From assembly GCF_016881065.1 (NCBI RefSeq), contig NZ_WXYN01000051.1:124001-188000 (forward strand): DNA of 64,000 nucleotides, written 5' to 3'. This stretch comes from Planococcus soli. Its GTDB lineage: Bacteria; Bacillota; Bacilli; Bacillales_A; Planococcaceae. Numbering within the stretch: position 1 is the stretch's first letter; every line of letters starts with the position of its first letter. A model generated the notes under the pieces. It had not been told where the DNA came from, made no database searches, and saw only the letters and a list, made by a program, of their open reading frames with translations. A program made the position numbers and the translations under genes. Below, piece by piece: positions 8,836-17,909 of this stretch.

Positions 8836-11491
8836 GCAAAAAACTTTGAGACGGCCGAAACTCTCTGTCGTCGTTATTGCCTTTAATAATGAGTTGTATA
8901 TAGAAGAGGCTCTGCAATCCTTGCAGGAACAGACTTATACCGATTTTGAAGTTGTAGTGGTCAATGATTTTTCAAGCGACCGGACAGGTGAGCTGATCGA
9001 TGGCTTTGTCGAAGGAAAAGCTAACTTTACAGCCGTTCACTTGACGGAAAACAGCGGAGGCTGCAGCACGCCTCGAAATACCGGCATCGCCAACTCAACG
9101 GGAGAATATGTGATGTTTTTGGACGGAGACGATTGGTACACCGTGACAGCTTGTGAAAAAATGGTGGAAGCGATCGAGCGGACCGGTTCAGATTTTGTGG
9201 CGGGACAGGTAATCCGTACGAACAATTATGAAATCTGGTACCACAAGCAATTGTATTCAATCGAACGCGTCAATTTGAACATTCGCGAGTTTATGGGAAT
9301 GCTGTTTGACAGCTTGTCCGTCAATAAAATCTACAAGCGTTCATTTTTGGATGCCCATCATCTGCGGTTTCCCGAAGGTATCCACTATGAAGATATCGTA
9401 TTTACGGGCAAAGCTTATTTTCTCGCTGAATCCTTCAGCATCATTCCAGAACCGGTCTATTATTGGCGAGTGGTGGAAAACAGTGATGTGAAGTCTATCA
9501 CCAATCGGCGATTTGAGTTTGAAAATTTTCAGAATCGCATCATCGCCCATCGCTATTTTGATCAATTTTTGAAAGAAAGCGGAGCTTCCCTGTATCAGAA
9601 AGAAAAGAACAATAAGTTTCTCCGCCATGATTTAAAGCTCTATACCAATGACTACCTGCTTTTTGATGAAGACTATAAAGAGAAGTTTCATGTGCTAATC
9701 CATGACTACCTGCATGAAACAATGGATGAATATGCTTTTCAGAATCTGGCTGAAAAAGATCGGATTCTCTACTATTTGCTGTACATAGGAGACCGTGAGG
9801 CGTTTGATGATTGGATCGCTTACACCAACGGACTTGAAACGAAAACTAACCGGATTCACAATGTCGGCAGCCAGTATTATTTCAATGCTTCCAAAGCCGG
9901 GAATCATAAATTCTTGAAAATGCAGCGGCCGGAAATTGTCTATCACATTTCGGGTGTTCAGCTGGATGAAAAACAGTTTTCATTTCATGCGTCTGTCAAC
10001 GTCCATTCGATTGACCCAGGCACCGTTACTTCTTTCTGGATGCTGCGAAACCGTCAGACGGGTGAGACACTCGTTTCAGAGCAGTTGGGGTATGGAACAT
10101 ACACTTTCCGTGTGGAAAACATGACAGAAGGAAATTATTATCTTTCCTTATACGTAAACCATATGGGGAATCTTCACAAAGTATTGGTGAAAGGGTCGGA
10201 AATAGCCGATTTGCCGAATATTGAAGTCAAAACGGATAGTCTATCAAAAAGTATATACATCAATGAAAAGAATTCCTTCTCTATCCGTGTTCAGCCCGTG
10301 AAGAGTGTTGATCAAGTTAAATGGAAACTTAAACAGCGAAGAAAGACTCAAAAGGCTAAAAAAGCGCAGAACACAGAATCCGCTTTTCAAAAATGGGCGA
10401 AACGCTGGATTCCCAAATTACCGGTCCGTTCCAAGTGGGTCCTATTTGAAAGCCATATGGGCAAACAATACAGTGACAGTCCTAAATATATTTATGAGCA
10501 GTTGCTTGAGACAGGCAGAAACTATAAATACATTTGGTCGTTCCAGGAGCCGGGAGCGGTGGAACTGCCGGGACCCGCTATTAAAGTGAAGAGAAACAGC
10601 CTGAAGCATCTTTATTACTTGAACAGTGCAAAGTTTTGGGTCGACAACCAGGGAATGGCGCATCTTGCTGAAAAGAAAGAACAGCAAGTTTATATTCAGA
10701 CCTGGCACGGTACCCCGTTGAAAAGAATGGGTTACGACCAAAAGAAACTGCCGACCATTCAGGAGTTGACGCGTTTGAAAAAACAGACCGATGCATGGGA
10801 TTACCTCGTATCACCTAACGGCTACACCAGCCGAGTGTTAAAAAGAGGCTTCAGATATGGGGGTGAAATTTTGGAGACCGGCTACCCGAGAAATGATATC
10901 CTCATTAGCCAACCGCCAGAAATCAAAGAAAAGGTGCGCATGAGTTTGGGCATTTCTGAAGAAAAGCATGTCATCCTTTTTGCGCCGACATTTAGAGACT
11001 GGGATCCAAACTCGTTTCAACGGGTATTGGATGATGTCCAGTATTTAAGCAAAGAGCTGCATGAGGATCAAGTACTCATCCTTCGGCTACATTATTTACT
11101 GTCGGATAAAATTTCTCAATTCGAATTGCCGCCAAATATTGTAGATGCCTCCAATTACCAGGACATACAAGAACTTTACCTGCTGGCCGACCTGCTGATT
11201 ACAGATTACTCTTCCGTCATGTTCGACTATGCACTGCTGAAGCGGCCGATTTTGCTGTATTGCTATGATTTGGACGAATACATTACACGGCGAGGCATGT
11301 ATTTCAATTTTGCTGAAAATGCACCTGGCCCTGTCTGTGAAACAATGGATGAATTGCTTGAATACTTTAAGCATCCAGAAAAACTTGCAGCTTTTGAAGG
11401 GGCTCTGGACCGGTTTGTCGAGAAGTTTGGAAGCCTGGAAGATGGAAAAGCTTCCGCTAAAGTGATTGACAGCGTTTTTGGGAAGAAATAA
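8825..11491 (+). CDS. Fusion of glycosyltransferase family 2 and CDP-glycerol glycerophosphotransferase
   Basis: 888 residues from ATG 8825 with ggagggcgaag upstream; it overlaps the preceding stop. Residues 12-230 form a GT2 domain (SVVVIAFNN, then FLDGDDW as the DXD-type site). A middle region of about 300 residues includes beta-rich sequence. Residues 530-888 form a TagF-type transferase: FESHMGKQYSDSPKYIYE, TWHGTPLKRMG near 625, PRNDIL, and ITDYSSVMFDY near 791. The enzyme could add both a sugar and glycerol phosphate, which fits a polymer with alternating or substituted units. Both catalytic signatures are intact. Fusions of this kind occur in Gram-positive capsule and teichoic acid clusters. 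Confidence 0.88.
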   Translation: MVNEQKTLRRPKLSVVVIAFNNELYIEEALQSLQEQTYTDFEVVVVNDFSSDRTGELIDGFVEGKANFTAVHLTENSGGCSTPRNTGIANSTGEYVMFLDGDDWYTVTACEKMVEAIERTGSDFVAGQVIRTNNYEIWYHKQLYSIERVNLNIREFMGMLFDSLSVNKIYKRSFLDAHHLRFPEGIHYEDIVFTGKAYFLAESFSIIPEPVYYWRVVENSDVKSITNRRFEFENFQNRIIAHRYFDQFLKESGASLYQKEKNNKFLRHDLKLYTNDYLLFDEDYKEKFHVLIHDYLHETMDEYAFQNLAEKDRILYYLLYIGDREAFDDWIAYTNGLETKTNRIHNVGSQYYFNASKAGNHKFLKMQRPEIVYHISGVQLDEKQFSFHASVNVHSIDPGTVTSFWMLRNRQTGETLVSEQLGYGTYTFRVENMTEGNYYLSLYVNHMGNLHKVLVKGSEIADLPNIEVKTDSLSKSIYINEKNSFSIRVQPVKSVDQVKWKLKQRRKTQKAKKAQNTESAFQKWAKRWIPKLPVRSKWVLFESHMGKQYSDSPKYIYEQLLETGRNYKYIWSFQEPGAVELPGPAIKVKRNSLKHLYYLNSAKFWVDNQGMAHLAEKKEQQVYIQTWHGTPLKRMGYDQKKLPTIQELTRLKKQTDAWDYLVSPNGYTSRVLKRGFRYGGEILETGYPRNDILISQPPEIKEKVRMSLGISEEKHVILFAPTFRDWDPNSFQRVLDDVQYLSKELHEDQVLILRLHYLLSDKISQFELPPNIVDASNYQDIQELYLLADLLITDYSSVMFDYALLKRPILLYCYDLDEYITRRGMYFNFAENAPGPVCETMDELLEYFKHPEKLAAFEGALDRFVEKFGSLEDGKASAKVIDSVFGKK

Positions 11492-11503
11492 AGGGGGAAG
11501 GGT

Positions 11504-13051
11504 ATGGCAATTCTCGTTTCTATCGTTATTCCTGTATATAACGCAATTCCATATTTAGAAGCCTGTTTGGAATCGGTGGCTATGCAAACCTACAAAAACC
11601 TTGAAGTAATAGCCATCAATGACGGATCCACCGATTTGAGCGAAGAGGTGCTTCAGCGGTATGCCCAAAACGATAAACGGTTTCACGTATACTCGCAGAC
11701 TAACCAGGGCCTTGGCTTTACCCGCAATCGCGGTGTCTCGTTAAGCAGCGGCAATTATATTTTCTTTTTGGATTCGGATGATATCATTCCGCCAAGAGCG
11801 ATTCGATCATTGGTGGATGCGGCAGAAAAAAGCGCCGCGGATTACGTGGTAGGAAAAGTCATCCGCTTTGACCAGGAGCGGCAGTATGCCCCGCCGCGTC
11901 ATGTGGAGTTCGGTTTATATAATAAGCGGAAACTAACAACGCTGGAGGAAAGTCCGGAGCTTTTGCAGGACAGCATTGCCTGCAACAAGCTTTGGAAAAG
12001 AAAACTGTTTACTGAAAACAAGCTGGTTTTCAAAGAAGGAAAATATTATGAAGACTTATCTGTGACGTTAAAAGCGGCTGTGTTATCAACGAAAATCCAG
12101 GTTATTGATGAAGTGGTCTATAAATGGAGAATTCGGGAAGAAGAGTTTATGCCATCCATTACACAGCAGCAAATGAAGCTGGAGAATACGGCGCACCGAC
12201 TTGAAGCGCTCAGTGAAAATCGGCAATGGCTGACAGCGACAGGCAGATCTCCCCGAATCATTGATGAACATGATCTGAAAAGCCTGTTGGATGTAATCCG
12301 GCTGCATGTCCTGAAATTTGCTTTGATTGCAGATGAAGAGAGGCAGCAGTGGCAAGAATTGGTTTTACCGTATTTGAAAAAATTTCCGCCATCCATTGCT
12401 GAAGAGCTGCCAGATAAAGAGAGACTGCTCTATCAATTAGCAATGGCAGATAAAGAACAGGATTTAATGGGATTGTCACAGTTGTTGACAAATACTGAGA
12501 AATCTTCGCTTGTGAAACAGGAAAGCGGCCGTTTTGTTTTTCAGGGAACTGACGCGGAATATGATATCACCAAATTCAATAAACCAAAGGTCGTTGTAGA
12601 AACAATCGAAAAGCGGGAGGGCAATTGGCAATTGTCCGGAAAGTTGTGGGTTCCAAAAGCTAGCCGTTCTTTTACAGGAAACTTTTATGCCAGAGACAGA
12701 AGGGATAATAAGGATCTGCCCGTAGCTATTATTGAATTGGACCAAATTGATGAAAACAGAATATATCCCTGCGAAGAGCAATCTTTTTTGATAGAGCTGG
12801 ACGTGAATCCAATGAAAGCAGCTGGAAAAGATACAACCTATGATTTCTATTTCAAACTGGATCAGTTTCCACGATCACCCAGGACCAGAGTGAGGCTCCA
12901 TTCCACAGGCGAGACGGATGAGTTTCTTAAAATCGGCCATCAGAGAATGGTTCTGTACCGCACTAACTTTGGAAATTTAAGTTCCATCATTTCAAAACCT
13001 CAGCGCTTAAAATCTTTGATTAAGAAGGTTTTGCCTTTGGGCAAAAGATAA
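11504..13051 (+). CDS. Glycosyltransferase family 2 with C-terminal accessory domain
   Basis: 515 residues from ATG 11504 with a gggggaag site; 12 bases after the previous stop. Residues 3-220 form a GT2 domain: VSIVIPVYNA, INDGSTD and FFLDSDD (DXD-type). The remaining 290 residues lack a transferase signature; a helical part is followed by a beta-rich part near 360-480 that resembles in style the accessory regions of the neighbouring ATPase and TagF-like proteins. It is the last gene of the galE operon and is followed by a terminator. Probable role: sugar addition to the exported glycopolymer. Confidence 0.88.
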   Translation: MAILVSIVIPVYNAIPYLEACLESVAMQTYKNLEVIAINDGSTDLSEEVLQRYAQNDKRFHVYSQTNQGLGFTRNRGVSLSSGNYIFFLDSDDIIPPRAIRSLVDAAEKSAADYVVGKVIRFDQERQYAPPRHVEFGLYNKRKLTTLEESPELLQDSIACNKLWKRKLFTENKLVFKEGKYYEDLSVTLKAAVLSTKIQVIDEVVYKWRIREEEFMPSITQQQMKLENTAHRLEALSENRQWLTATGRSPRIIDEHDLKSLLDVIRLHVLKFALIADEERQQWQELVLPYLKKFPPSIAEELPDKERLLYQLAMADKEQDLMGLSQLLTNTEKSSLVKQESGRFVFQGTDAEYDITKFNKPKVVVETIEKREGNWQLSGKLWVPKASRSFTGNFYARDRRDNKDLPVAIIELDQIDENRIYPCEEQSFLIELDVNPMKAAGKDTTYDFYFKLDQFPRSPRTRVRLHSTGETDEFLKIGHQRMVLYRTNFGNLSSIISKPQRLKSLIKKVLPLGKR

Positions 13052-13055
13052 AATA

Positions 13056-13083
13056 AAATCCCCTCCTTTAAGGAGGGGATTTG
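13056..13083. terminator. Bidirectional terminator at the end of the galE operon
   Basis: Stem aaatcccctcctt / aaggaggggattt with almost no loop. A-rich sequence on the left gives a T-rich tail on the minus strand; the plus-strand tail is weak, and a second hairpin follows. Confidence 0.7.
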
Positions 13084-13086
13084 GCA

Positions 13087-13117
13087 GGCTGCCGAGAAAT
13101 ATTCGGCAGCCTTTTTT
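13087..13117 (+). terminator. Second terminator of the galE operon
   Basis: Stem ggctgccga / tcggcagcc with loop gaaata-type, followed by six T residues. It lies just 4 bases after the first hairpin. Confidence 0.8.
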
Positions 13118-13152
13118 ATGTTTTCATAAAGTGAGCCGTAACGAAATCTTTC

Positions 13153-14250
13153 TTATTGGCCATAATTAACATTTTGGGGGTTCTTGTTAAAAGTGTTTTT
13201 GCTTTTCTTAACAGTTGGCTCTAAATATTTAATCTTCCCTGTAAATTGACGTGTAATCCCATTTTGGTATAACAAGAAGGCAACACCGATACAGGATGAA
13301 AGTGTGAGAAACGCCATAATTGTTACATAAGTGAAGAAGTTCTCGCCGAATGTCAGAGAGAGCCTGACGAAATAAGGAAGAAAAATCATATGCGTCAAAT
13401 AAATGAAGAATGAAAAATTACTGATCATGACTAAGGTTTGATTATCAAAATTAAACTTTCGAATCAATGCCACTAGAAGAAAGAACATACTTACAGAATA
13501 CAGCAGCATATCGTATCGTTCACTGGAGATTCTTGTATAGTCCATTTCAAGGTAATTGAACATGATGATGCCGAAGCTGGTAAGAGTCATTAAAGCAGGC
13601 ACCCATATTTTGTTGGTTAAAAAATTGACGAGTTGCTCGTAGTATTGGCCGATATAAAATGCGACAATAAAATAGAACAGCCACATGAAGATATGAGTCT
13701 TATACCAAAGAGGATATTTCGTCAGTATAAGCTCCTGGTAGGAACCAATATGCACAAAACCGTATACGTGTGCAAAAGAAATGGCGAACGAGACCAGTAT
13801 CGGCCCAACAGGATTGATGCGGGCTAAATATTTTCCAATCAGCCAATGAAGAAGATAAAATTGGAAAATCACAATAACAAAAAATCCATACCATTGACCA
13901 AAGATCACTTTTTGAAAGGCAACTTCCATGAAAGAAGATAAGTCTTTATCAGAGCCTCTGTAACTGACAATTATTCCGATTAATATGTATGGCATTAAAA
14001 TATACTTTATTCGCTTTTTGAAAAAGCCCTTTTTTAAACCGTCTGGATAATTTTTGGATAACAAAGTTTCAGACAGTAGAATGAAGATGGGGGTAGAGCA
14101 AAGCAAGGCAAACCGTATCCATAAGATATACTGATCGTAGGCAGCTTGGTCGACTTCTATATTTCTTAAGTAGTTGGATATTGAATGTGTAGCGACGATG
14201 GCAAGGCACATGATGGCTCTTATAATGTTGATTTCGTTTAAGTTTTTCAC
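13153..14250 (-). CDS. Acyltransferase 3 family membrane protein
   Basis: 365 residues from GTG 14250 after ggagaaattac. The protein is hydrophobic throughout with about ten transmembrane helices. The N-terminal segment NEINIIRAIMCLAIVATHS has the family pattern in which an Arg and a His (R11, H21) in the first helix are part of the active site. Members transfer acyl groups, often acetyl, to sugars of surface polymers, or in some cases have other membrane roles. Its place between two teichoic acid transcription units suggests polymer O-acylation. It is transcribed against its neighbours, so it is a separate unit. Confidence 0.82.
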   Translation of the reverse strand: MKNLNEINIIRAIMCLAIVATHSISNYLRNIEVDQAAYDQYILWIRFALLCSTPIFILLSETLLSKNYPDGLKKGFFKKRIKYILMPYILIGIIVSYRGSDKDLSSFMEVAFQKVIFGQWYGFFVIVIFQFYLLHWLIGKYLARINPVGPILVSFAISFAHVYGFVHIGSYQELILTKYPLWYKTHIFMWLFYFIVAFYIGQYYEQLVNFLTNKIWVPALMTLTSFGIIMFNYLEMDYTRISSERYDMLLYSVSMFFLLVALIRKFNFDNQTLVMISNFSFFIYLTHMIFLPYFVRLSLTFGENFFTYVTIMAFLTLSSCIGVAFLLYQNGITRQFTGKIKYLEPTVKKSKNTFNKNPQNVNYGQ

Positions 14251-14386
14251 GTAATTTCTCCAATTAGCAACCGATACTTAAAGCAGTAAGGTACTTTCTA
14301 TATTTGAAAAAGCAAGTAAGTGTTTTACCTGTTCACATTATTACAGTATAAATATTCTTTTTCGCCCTGTCTATCCTTAATTTTAA

Positions 14387-14414
14387 TTGACAGAATTTAC
14401 AAGAATGATAATAT
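14387..14414 (+). promoter_or_regulatory. Promoter of the large TagF-like gene
   Basis: A perfect TTGACA at 14387-14392 is followed after 16 bp by TAATAT (14409-14414). Alternative -10 hexamers exist in the A/T-rich stretch just downstream. The start codon is about 40 bases away. Confidence 0.6.
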
Positions 14415-14455
14415 AAGATATTGCGACAATAAAATTGTGTAGGAGATTAACAGCT

Positions 14456-17128
14456 ATGATTTTAAAGAAGTTTTCAAACAAATTTAAAAAAAGATTAGTA
14501 AAAAGAGTGGAAATCAAAAAGTACTTTTTTAAAGAGCAAAACTTGCTCTTTGAATTCGAGTTGTCTAATTTCTTTACGTTAAAAAAGAGTATTAAAGCAG
14601 AGTTTCTTATTAATGAAGAAACCCATCCGTTAAACAATGAACTGGTGAAAAGCAATCGCCTGATTGTAACAGTACCGCAGCATCTTCTGGCATTGGTAAC
14701 ATCAAGCTCCAGCATGCAATTGACTATCAACAACAAAAAAATATGGATTACAGAACACGAACTGTATAAAGCCGGTGATTTTCAGGAAGCTATATTAATT
14801 GGCAATAAGTTTTTATCGACGAAAGTGAAAAGGAATATTATTGTAAATAACCGGTTTGCTGATTTTTACTTTATGGAGACTCCGATTGAGTCCCGAATCC
14901 AGTCCGTACAATACGATGTTCTTTCCCTGTCTTTAGATTTGCCGGATGCGACGGAAGAAGCTTCTGCAAAAATTGAATTATATGCTTTTAATAATTTCCA
15001 ATTCCGCATCTTAACGGGTACAAAGGATGCTGAAAAGAACATTATTGTATTTAGTGATTTTTCTGAAATGGCAGCTGGGCTATGGCGGATGTTCATCCAT
15101 GTGGATAACAAATTATATCCCCTGAACTTAATGAAGCCTTTTGACGAACCATTCAGCTCCTACCATCATCAGCTCCAGATTTTGAGCCGCAATTCGGTGT
15201 TTTACTTGGAGTTGATTCCCCATTCGGTTAAAATCGAGTCTCTTTCAATTGAGGAGAAGCAAAACTATGAATACCTTGTATCGCTTGCCCTCTCTGACGG
15301 AAACACTGGTTTTGAGTATTCACTTCTAGTAGATGAGCCGAAAAGCGGAATGCTGAAATCTTATCCGTTAAAGCGCCAGAACGAGCGCCTTCAAACCCGT
15401 TTGCCGATAAAGGATTTGCTGGAAAATCTTTTTGTAAAACGTTTTTTCCTTGTTGAACACAGTGAAGAACCCAAAGTCTACAGATTCAGTTTAGATAAGC
15501 AACTTTTAAATGGCACAACCACGCATTACAAAGTCGTATCAAATTCGCAATTCGTCAAGTTAAGATTTTATCGCCGCAAAGATTTATCACTTGGCCTGGC
15601 AATGACGCAAGCTAAACTGAAAAAATCGATCCATGAAGTAAACGACTTTCAAATACAGGGAGTGATAGGATCGATTGAAGAATTTATCGGTTCTAAAGCT
15701 TATTTGATGATTGAAGACCGATTGTCTCAAGATTCACTTCAAGTCCCGATTACTGGGGAGTTTACAGTCGATCTTAACAGTCTGGATTTGATGGGGATCA
15801 AAAGTAAAGACAAAACGGTTCTCGACCTTTTTGTTGTTATTGAAAATGGCTCCGGAGAAATTATCCGAAAAGAAAAAATTAGGTACAACAAAGCCCGTTA
15901 TAAGAAAGACAATTACTACAGCTATAAAAAGCAATATGACGATCAAGGCAATGAACATCACTTTATGATTACGACTACCCCGTTTAACAACGTAAAAGTC
16001 GAATCATTCACTATCCGAAGCCACGTGAAGATCCCAGTGGATGTCGAAGCAAAAGATGAAAATATCTGGCTGATGGGCGAACGTACGAACACAGCCCAGG
16101 ACAATGGAATCGTCTTTTTCAAATGGCTGCAGGAAAACACATCTATTGAATCCTATTATGTAATAGAAGAAGACAGTTCAGACTATGAACACATCAAGCA
16201 CATTCCAAACGTCTTGATATTTGGTTCGGACAAGCATTTCGAAATTGCTTTCAAAGCTAAAGTTTTGCTTGGGACGCATGATTTGGAAAATATTTTGCCT
16301 TATAAGCCGGCGAGGGGATTTTTCGGCTACGAAGAAACTGTGAAAATCTTCCTCCAGCATGGCGTATTGGGCCGAAAAAACGTTGAGTACCATAAGAAAA
16401 ATTATGATATGCCATTTGATTTATTCATTGTCAGTTCGGACCCTGAAAAACAAGTCATTGTCATGGATGAGATGGGCTATGAGGATCATGAAGTTGCTGC
16501 AACCGGTCTGGCGCGTTTTGATAAGTTAATTCAGGTTAACCCTCCGAAAGACATTTTGCTGATGCCGACCTGGCGTGACTGGATCAATACGGATGAGCAA
16601 TTTTTAAAGAGCGAATATTTTCTTGCGTATGCCAACTTGATCCAAAATGAAAAGTTGCTCGGTTTACTGGAAGAGTATAACGTCAACATTAACTTTTATC
16701 CGCATTACCGGGCTCAGGACTACTTCCAAAGCGAGATTGAAAATATGCATGAACGCATCAAATTCATCCCGCTGGGGTCGCAGACTGTTCAACAGTTATT
16801 GATAGATCATGCACTGCTCATCACGGATTACAGCAGCGTCAGCTTTGATTTCACGCTGCTCAATAAACCGGTCGTATACTATCATTTTGATGTAGACCGC
16901 TTTTTCCGCAAAGGCATCCTGCGTCCGATTGAAGAAACTTTCATTGGCGGCATCGGTACTTATGAAGAAGAGCTTGTAACGATTATTGAAGATCGAATTA
17001 AGAGCAATTTTGCTAATTTCGAATACGAAATTACCGGCATCATCAAACATCAGGATCAGCAAAATAGCCGACGCATCTATGACGAAGTCCAAAAGCTGAT
17101 CGAAGTGAAAAAAACTACAAAAGTCTAG
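14456..17128 (+). CDS. CDP-glycerol glycerophosphotransferase, large TagF-like
   Basis: 890 residues from ATG 14456, after aggaga. The first 500 residues are poorly conserved and beta-rich; the catalytic domain is C-terminal. It contains WLMGERTN, FLQHGVLG (a His-containing block near 632) and ITDYSSVSFDF near 787, followed by the family's PVVYYHFDVD segment. Such enzymes extend poly(glycerol phosphate) chains at the cytoplasmic membrane face with CDP-glycerol. The block LQHGV differs from the WHGTP form of the other copies in this window, so it belongs to another subgroup and may use a different acceptor. It has its own promoter and terminator. Confidence 0.88.
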   Translation: MILKKFSNKFKKRLVKRVEIKKYFFKEQNLLFEFELSNFFTLKKSIKAEFLINEETHPLNNELVKSNRLIVTVPQHLLALVTSSSSMQLTINNKKIWITEHELYKAGDFQEAILIGNKFLSTKVKRNIIVNNRFADFYFMETPIESRIQSVQYDVLSLSLDLPDATEEASAKIELYAFNNFQFRILTGTKDAEKNIIVFSDFSEMAAGLWRMFIHVDNKLYPLNLMKPFDEPFSSYHHQLQILSRNSVFYLELIPHSVKIESLSIEEKQNYEYLVSLALSDGNTGFEYSLLVDEPKSGMLKSYPLKRQNERLQTRLPIKDLLENLFVKRFFLVEHSEEPKVYRFSLDKQLLNGTTTHYKVVSNSQFVKLRFYRRKDLSLGLAMTQAKLKKSIHEVNDFQIQGVIGSIEEFIGSKAYLMIEDRLSQDSLQVPITGEFTVDLNSLDLMGIKSKDKTVLDLFVVIENGSGEIIRKEKIRYNKARYKKDNYYSYKKQYDDQGNEHHFMITTTPFNNVKVESFTIRSHVKIPVDVEAKDENIWLMGERTNTAQDNGIVFFKWLQENTSIESYYVIEEDSSDYEHIKHIPNVLIFGSDKHFEIAFKAKVLLGTHDLENILPYKPARGFFGYEETVKIFLQHGVLGRKNVEYHKKNYDMPFDLFIVSSDPEKQVIVMDEMGYEDHEVAATGLARFDKLIQVNPPKDILLMPTWRDWINTDEQFLKSEYFLAYANLIQNEKLLGLLEEYNVNINFYPHYRAQDYFQSEIENMHERIKFIPLGSQTVQQLLIDHALLITDYSSVSFDFTLLNKPVVYYHFDVDRFFRKGILRPIEETFIGGIGTYEEELVTIIEDRIKSNFANFEYEITGIIKHQDQQNSRRIYDEVQKLIEVKKTTKV

Positions 17129-17157
17129 GCCTTTTAACAGATGAATAGGCTGTATGC

Positions 17158-17201
17158 ATAAGAAAAGAGCGGTGAAGTAAATCTCACCGCTCTTTTCTTA
17201 T
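17158..17201. terminator. Bidirectional terminator between tagF-like and sortase genes
   Basis: Stem ataagaaaagagcggtga / tcaccgctcttttcttat, 18 bp, loop agtaaatc-type. A and T tracts on both arms let it serve both convergent genes. Confidence 0.85.
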
Positions 17202-17207
17202 GTGTTT

Positions 17208-17909
17208 TTATTCACTGGAAACCAAGTCTGCAACTAAAATATAACGGTCCGGTGCATATCCGACAAAATCAAACGGGTAGCAGGTCGAAACGGTTAGAGT
17301 GGCTTTGGGTTTCGGGACAATCACGGTCCGATCGTCTTCGTCCACAATTCGCACTTGCCGAACTTTGTATGTGAAAGTGCCGGAGTGGGTTTTGACAATG
17401 AGTGTATCACCTTTGCCTACCTCGCCTAGTTCACGGAAGACTGTATCACGATGGCCGGACAATACGGAGTTGTCACTTTCACCCGGCATTACGCTTTCAG
17501 CAAAATGTCCGACGCCTTTTTCGAGCTCATCTTCGTTTGTACCGTGTATAATTGGCAGGCTGGCTTCAAGTTTCGGGATGATCAGTTCACCCATCAAGTC
17601 GCCGATTTCGGGTGTTTCGGGATATTCGGAATGAAACACTGGATCAGTGGTCGGCTCTTCAATTTGTTCCTCAGCTGCTTCAGGTTCCTTGGGGATTTCC
17701 AGTTCTTCGGCAAGTGCAGGAGACTGGGTTTCTGGTTTATTGCTGAAGTCTTTTGCCTCGACGTTTCCAGTTTTATAAAGCATATAACCTTTTACAAAAG
17801 TTGCCGTGCTGGTAGTGCTGAACCATAGGCCAAGTAAGATAAGGGCAATGGATAGAGAAAGAAGAAGCGGTTTTTTGCTTCTTCTTTTTTCCTTTTTGTG
17901 CCTCATCAT
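17208..17909 (-). CDS. Class D sortase
   Basis: 233 residues. A basic start and one membrane anchor (about 14-38) are followed by a Glu/Pro-rich linker and the sortase fold from about 105. The active site is complete: His153 (LSGHRD), Cys210 (TLTVSTCYPFD) and Arg222 (APDRYIL). The pattern and short length fit class D sortases of Bacillales. The start codon shares a base with the stop of the upstream acidic protein gene (TAATG), so translation is probably coupled. The sortase would cleave the LPATA signal of that neighbour and join it to the cell wall. This dedicated pairing is known for the processed acidic surface protein family. Confidence 0.92.
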   Translation of the reverse strand: MMRHKKEKRRSKKPLLLSLSIALILLGLWFSTTSTATFVKGYMLYKTGNVEAKDFSNKPETQSPALAEELEIPKEPEAAEEQIEEPTTDPVFHSEYPETPEIGDLMGELIIPKLEASLPIIHGTNEDELEKGVGHFAESVMPGESDNSVLSGHRDTVFRELGEVGKGDTLIVKTHSGTFTYKVRQVRIVDEDDRTVIVPKPKATLTVSTCYPFDFVGYAPDRYILVADLVSSE

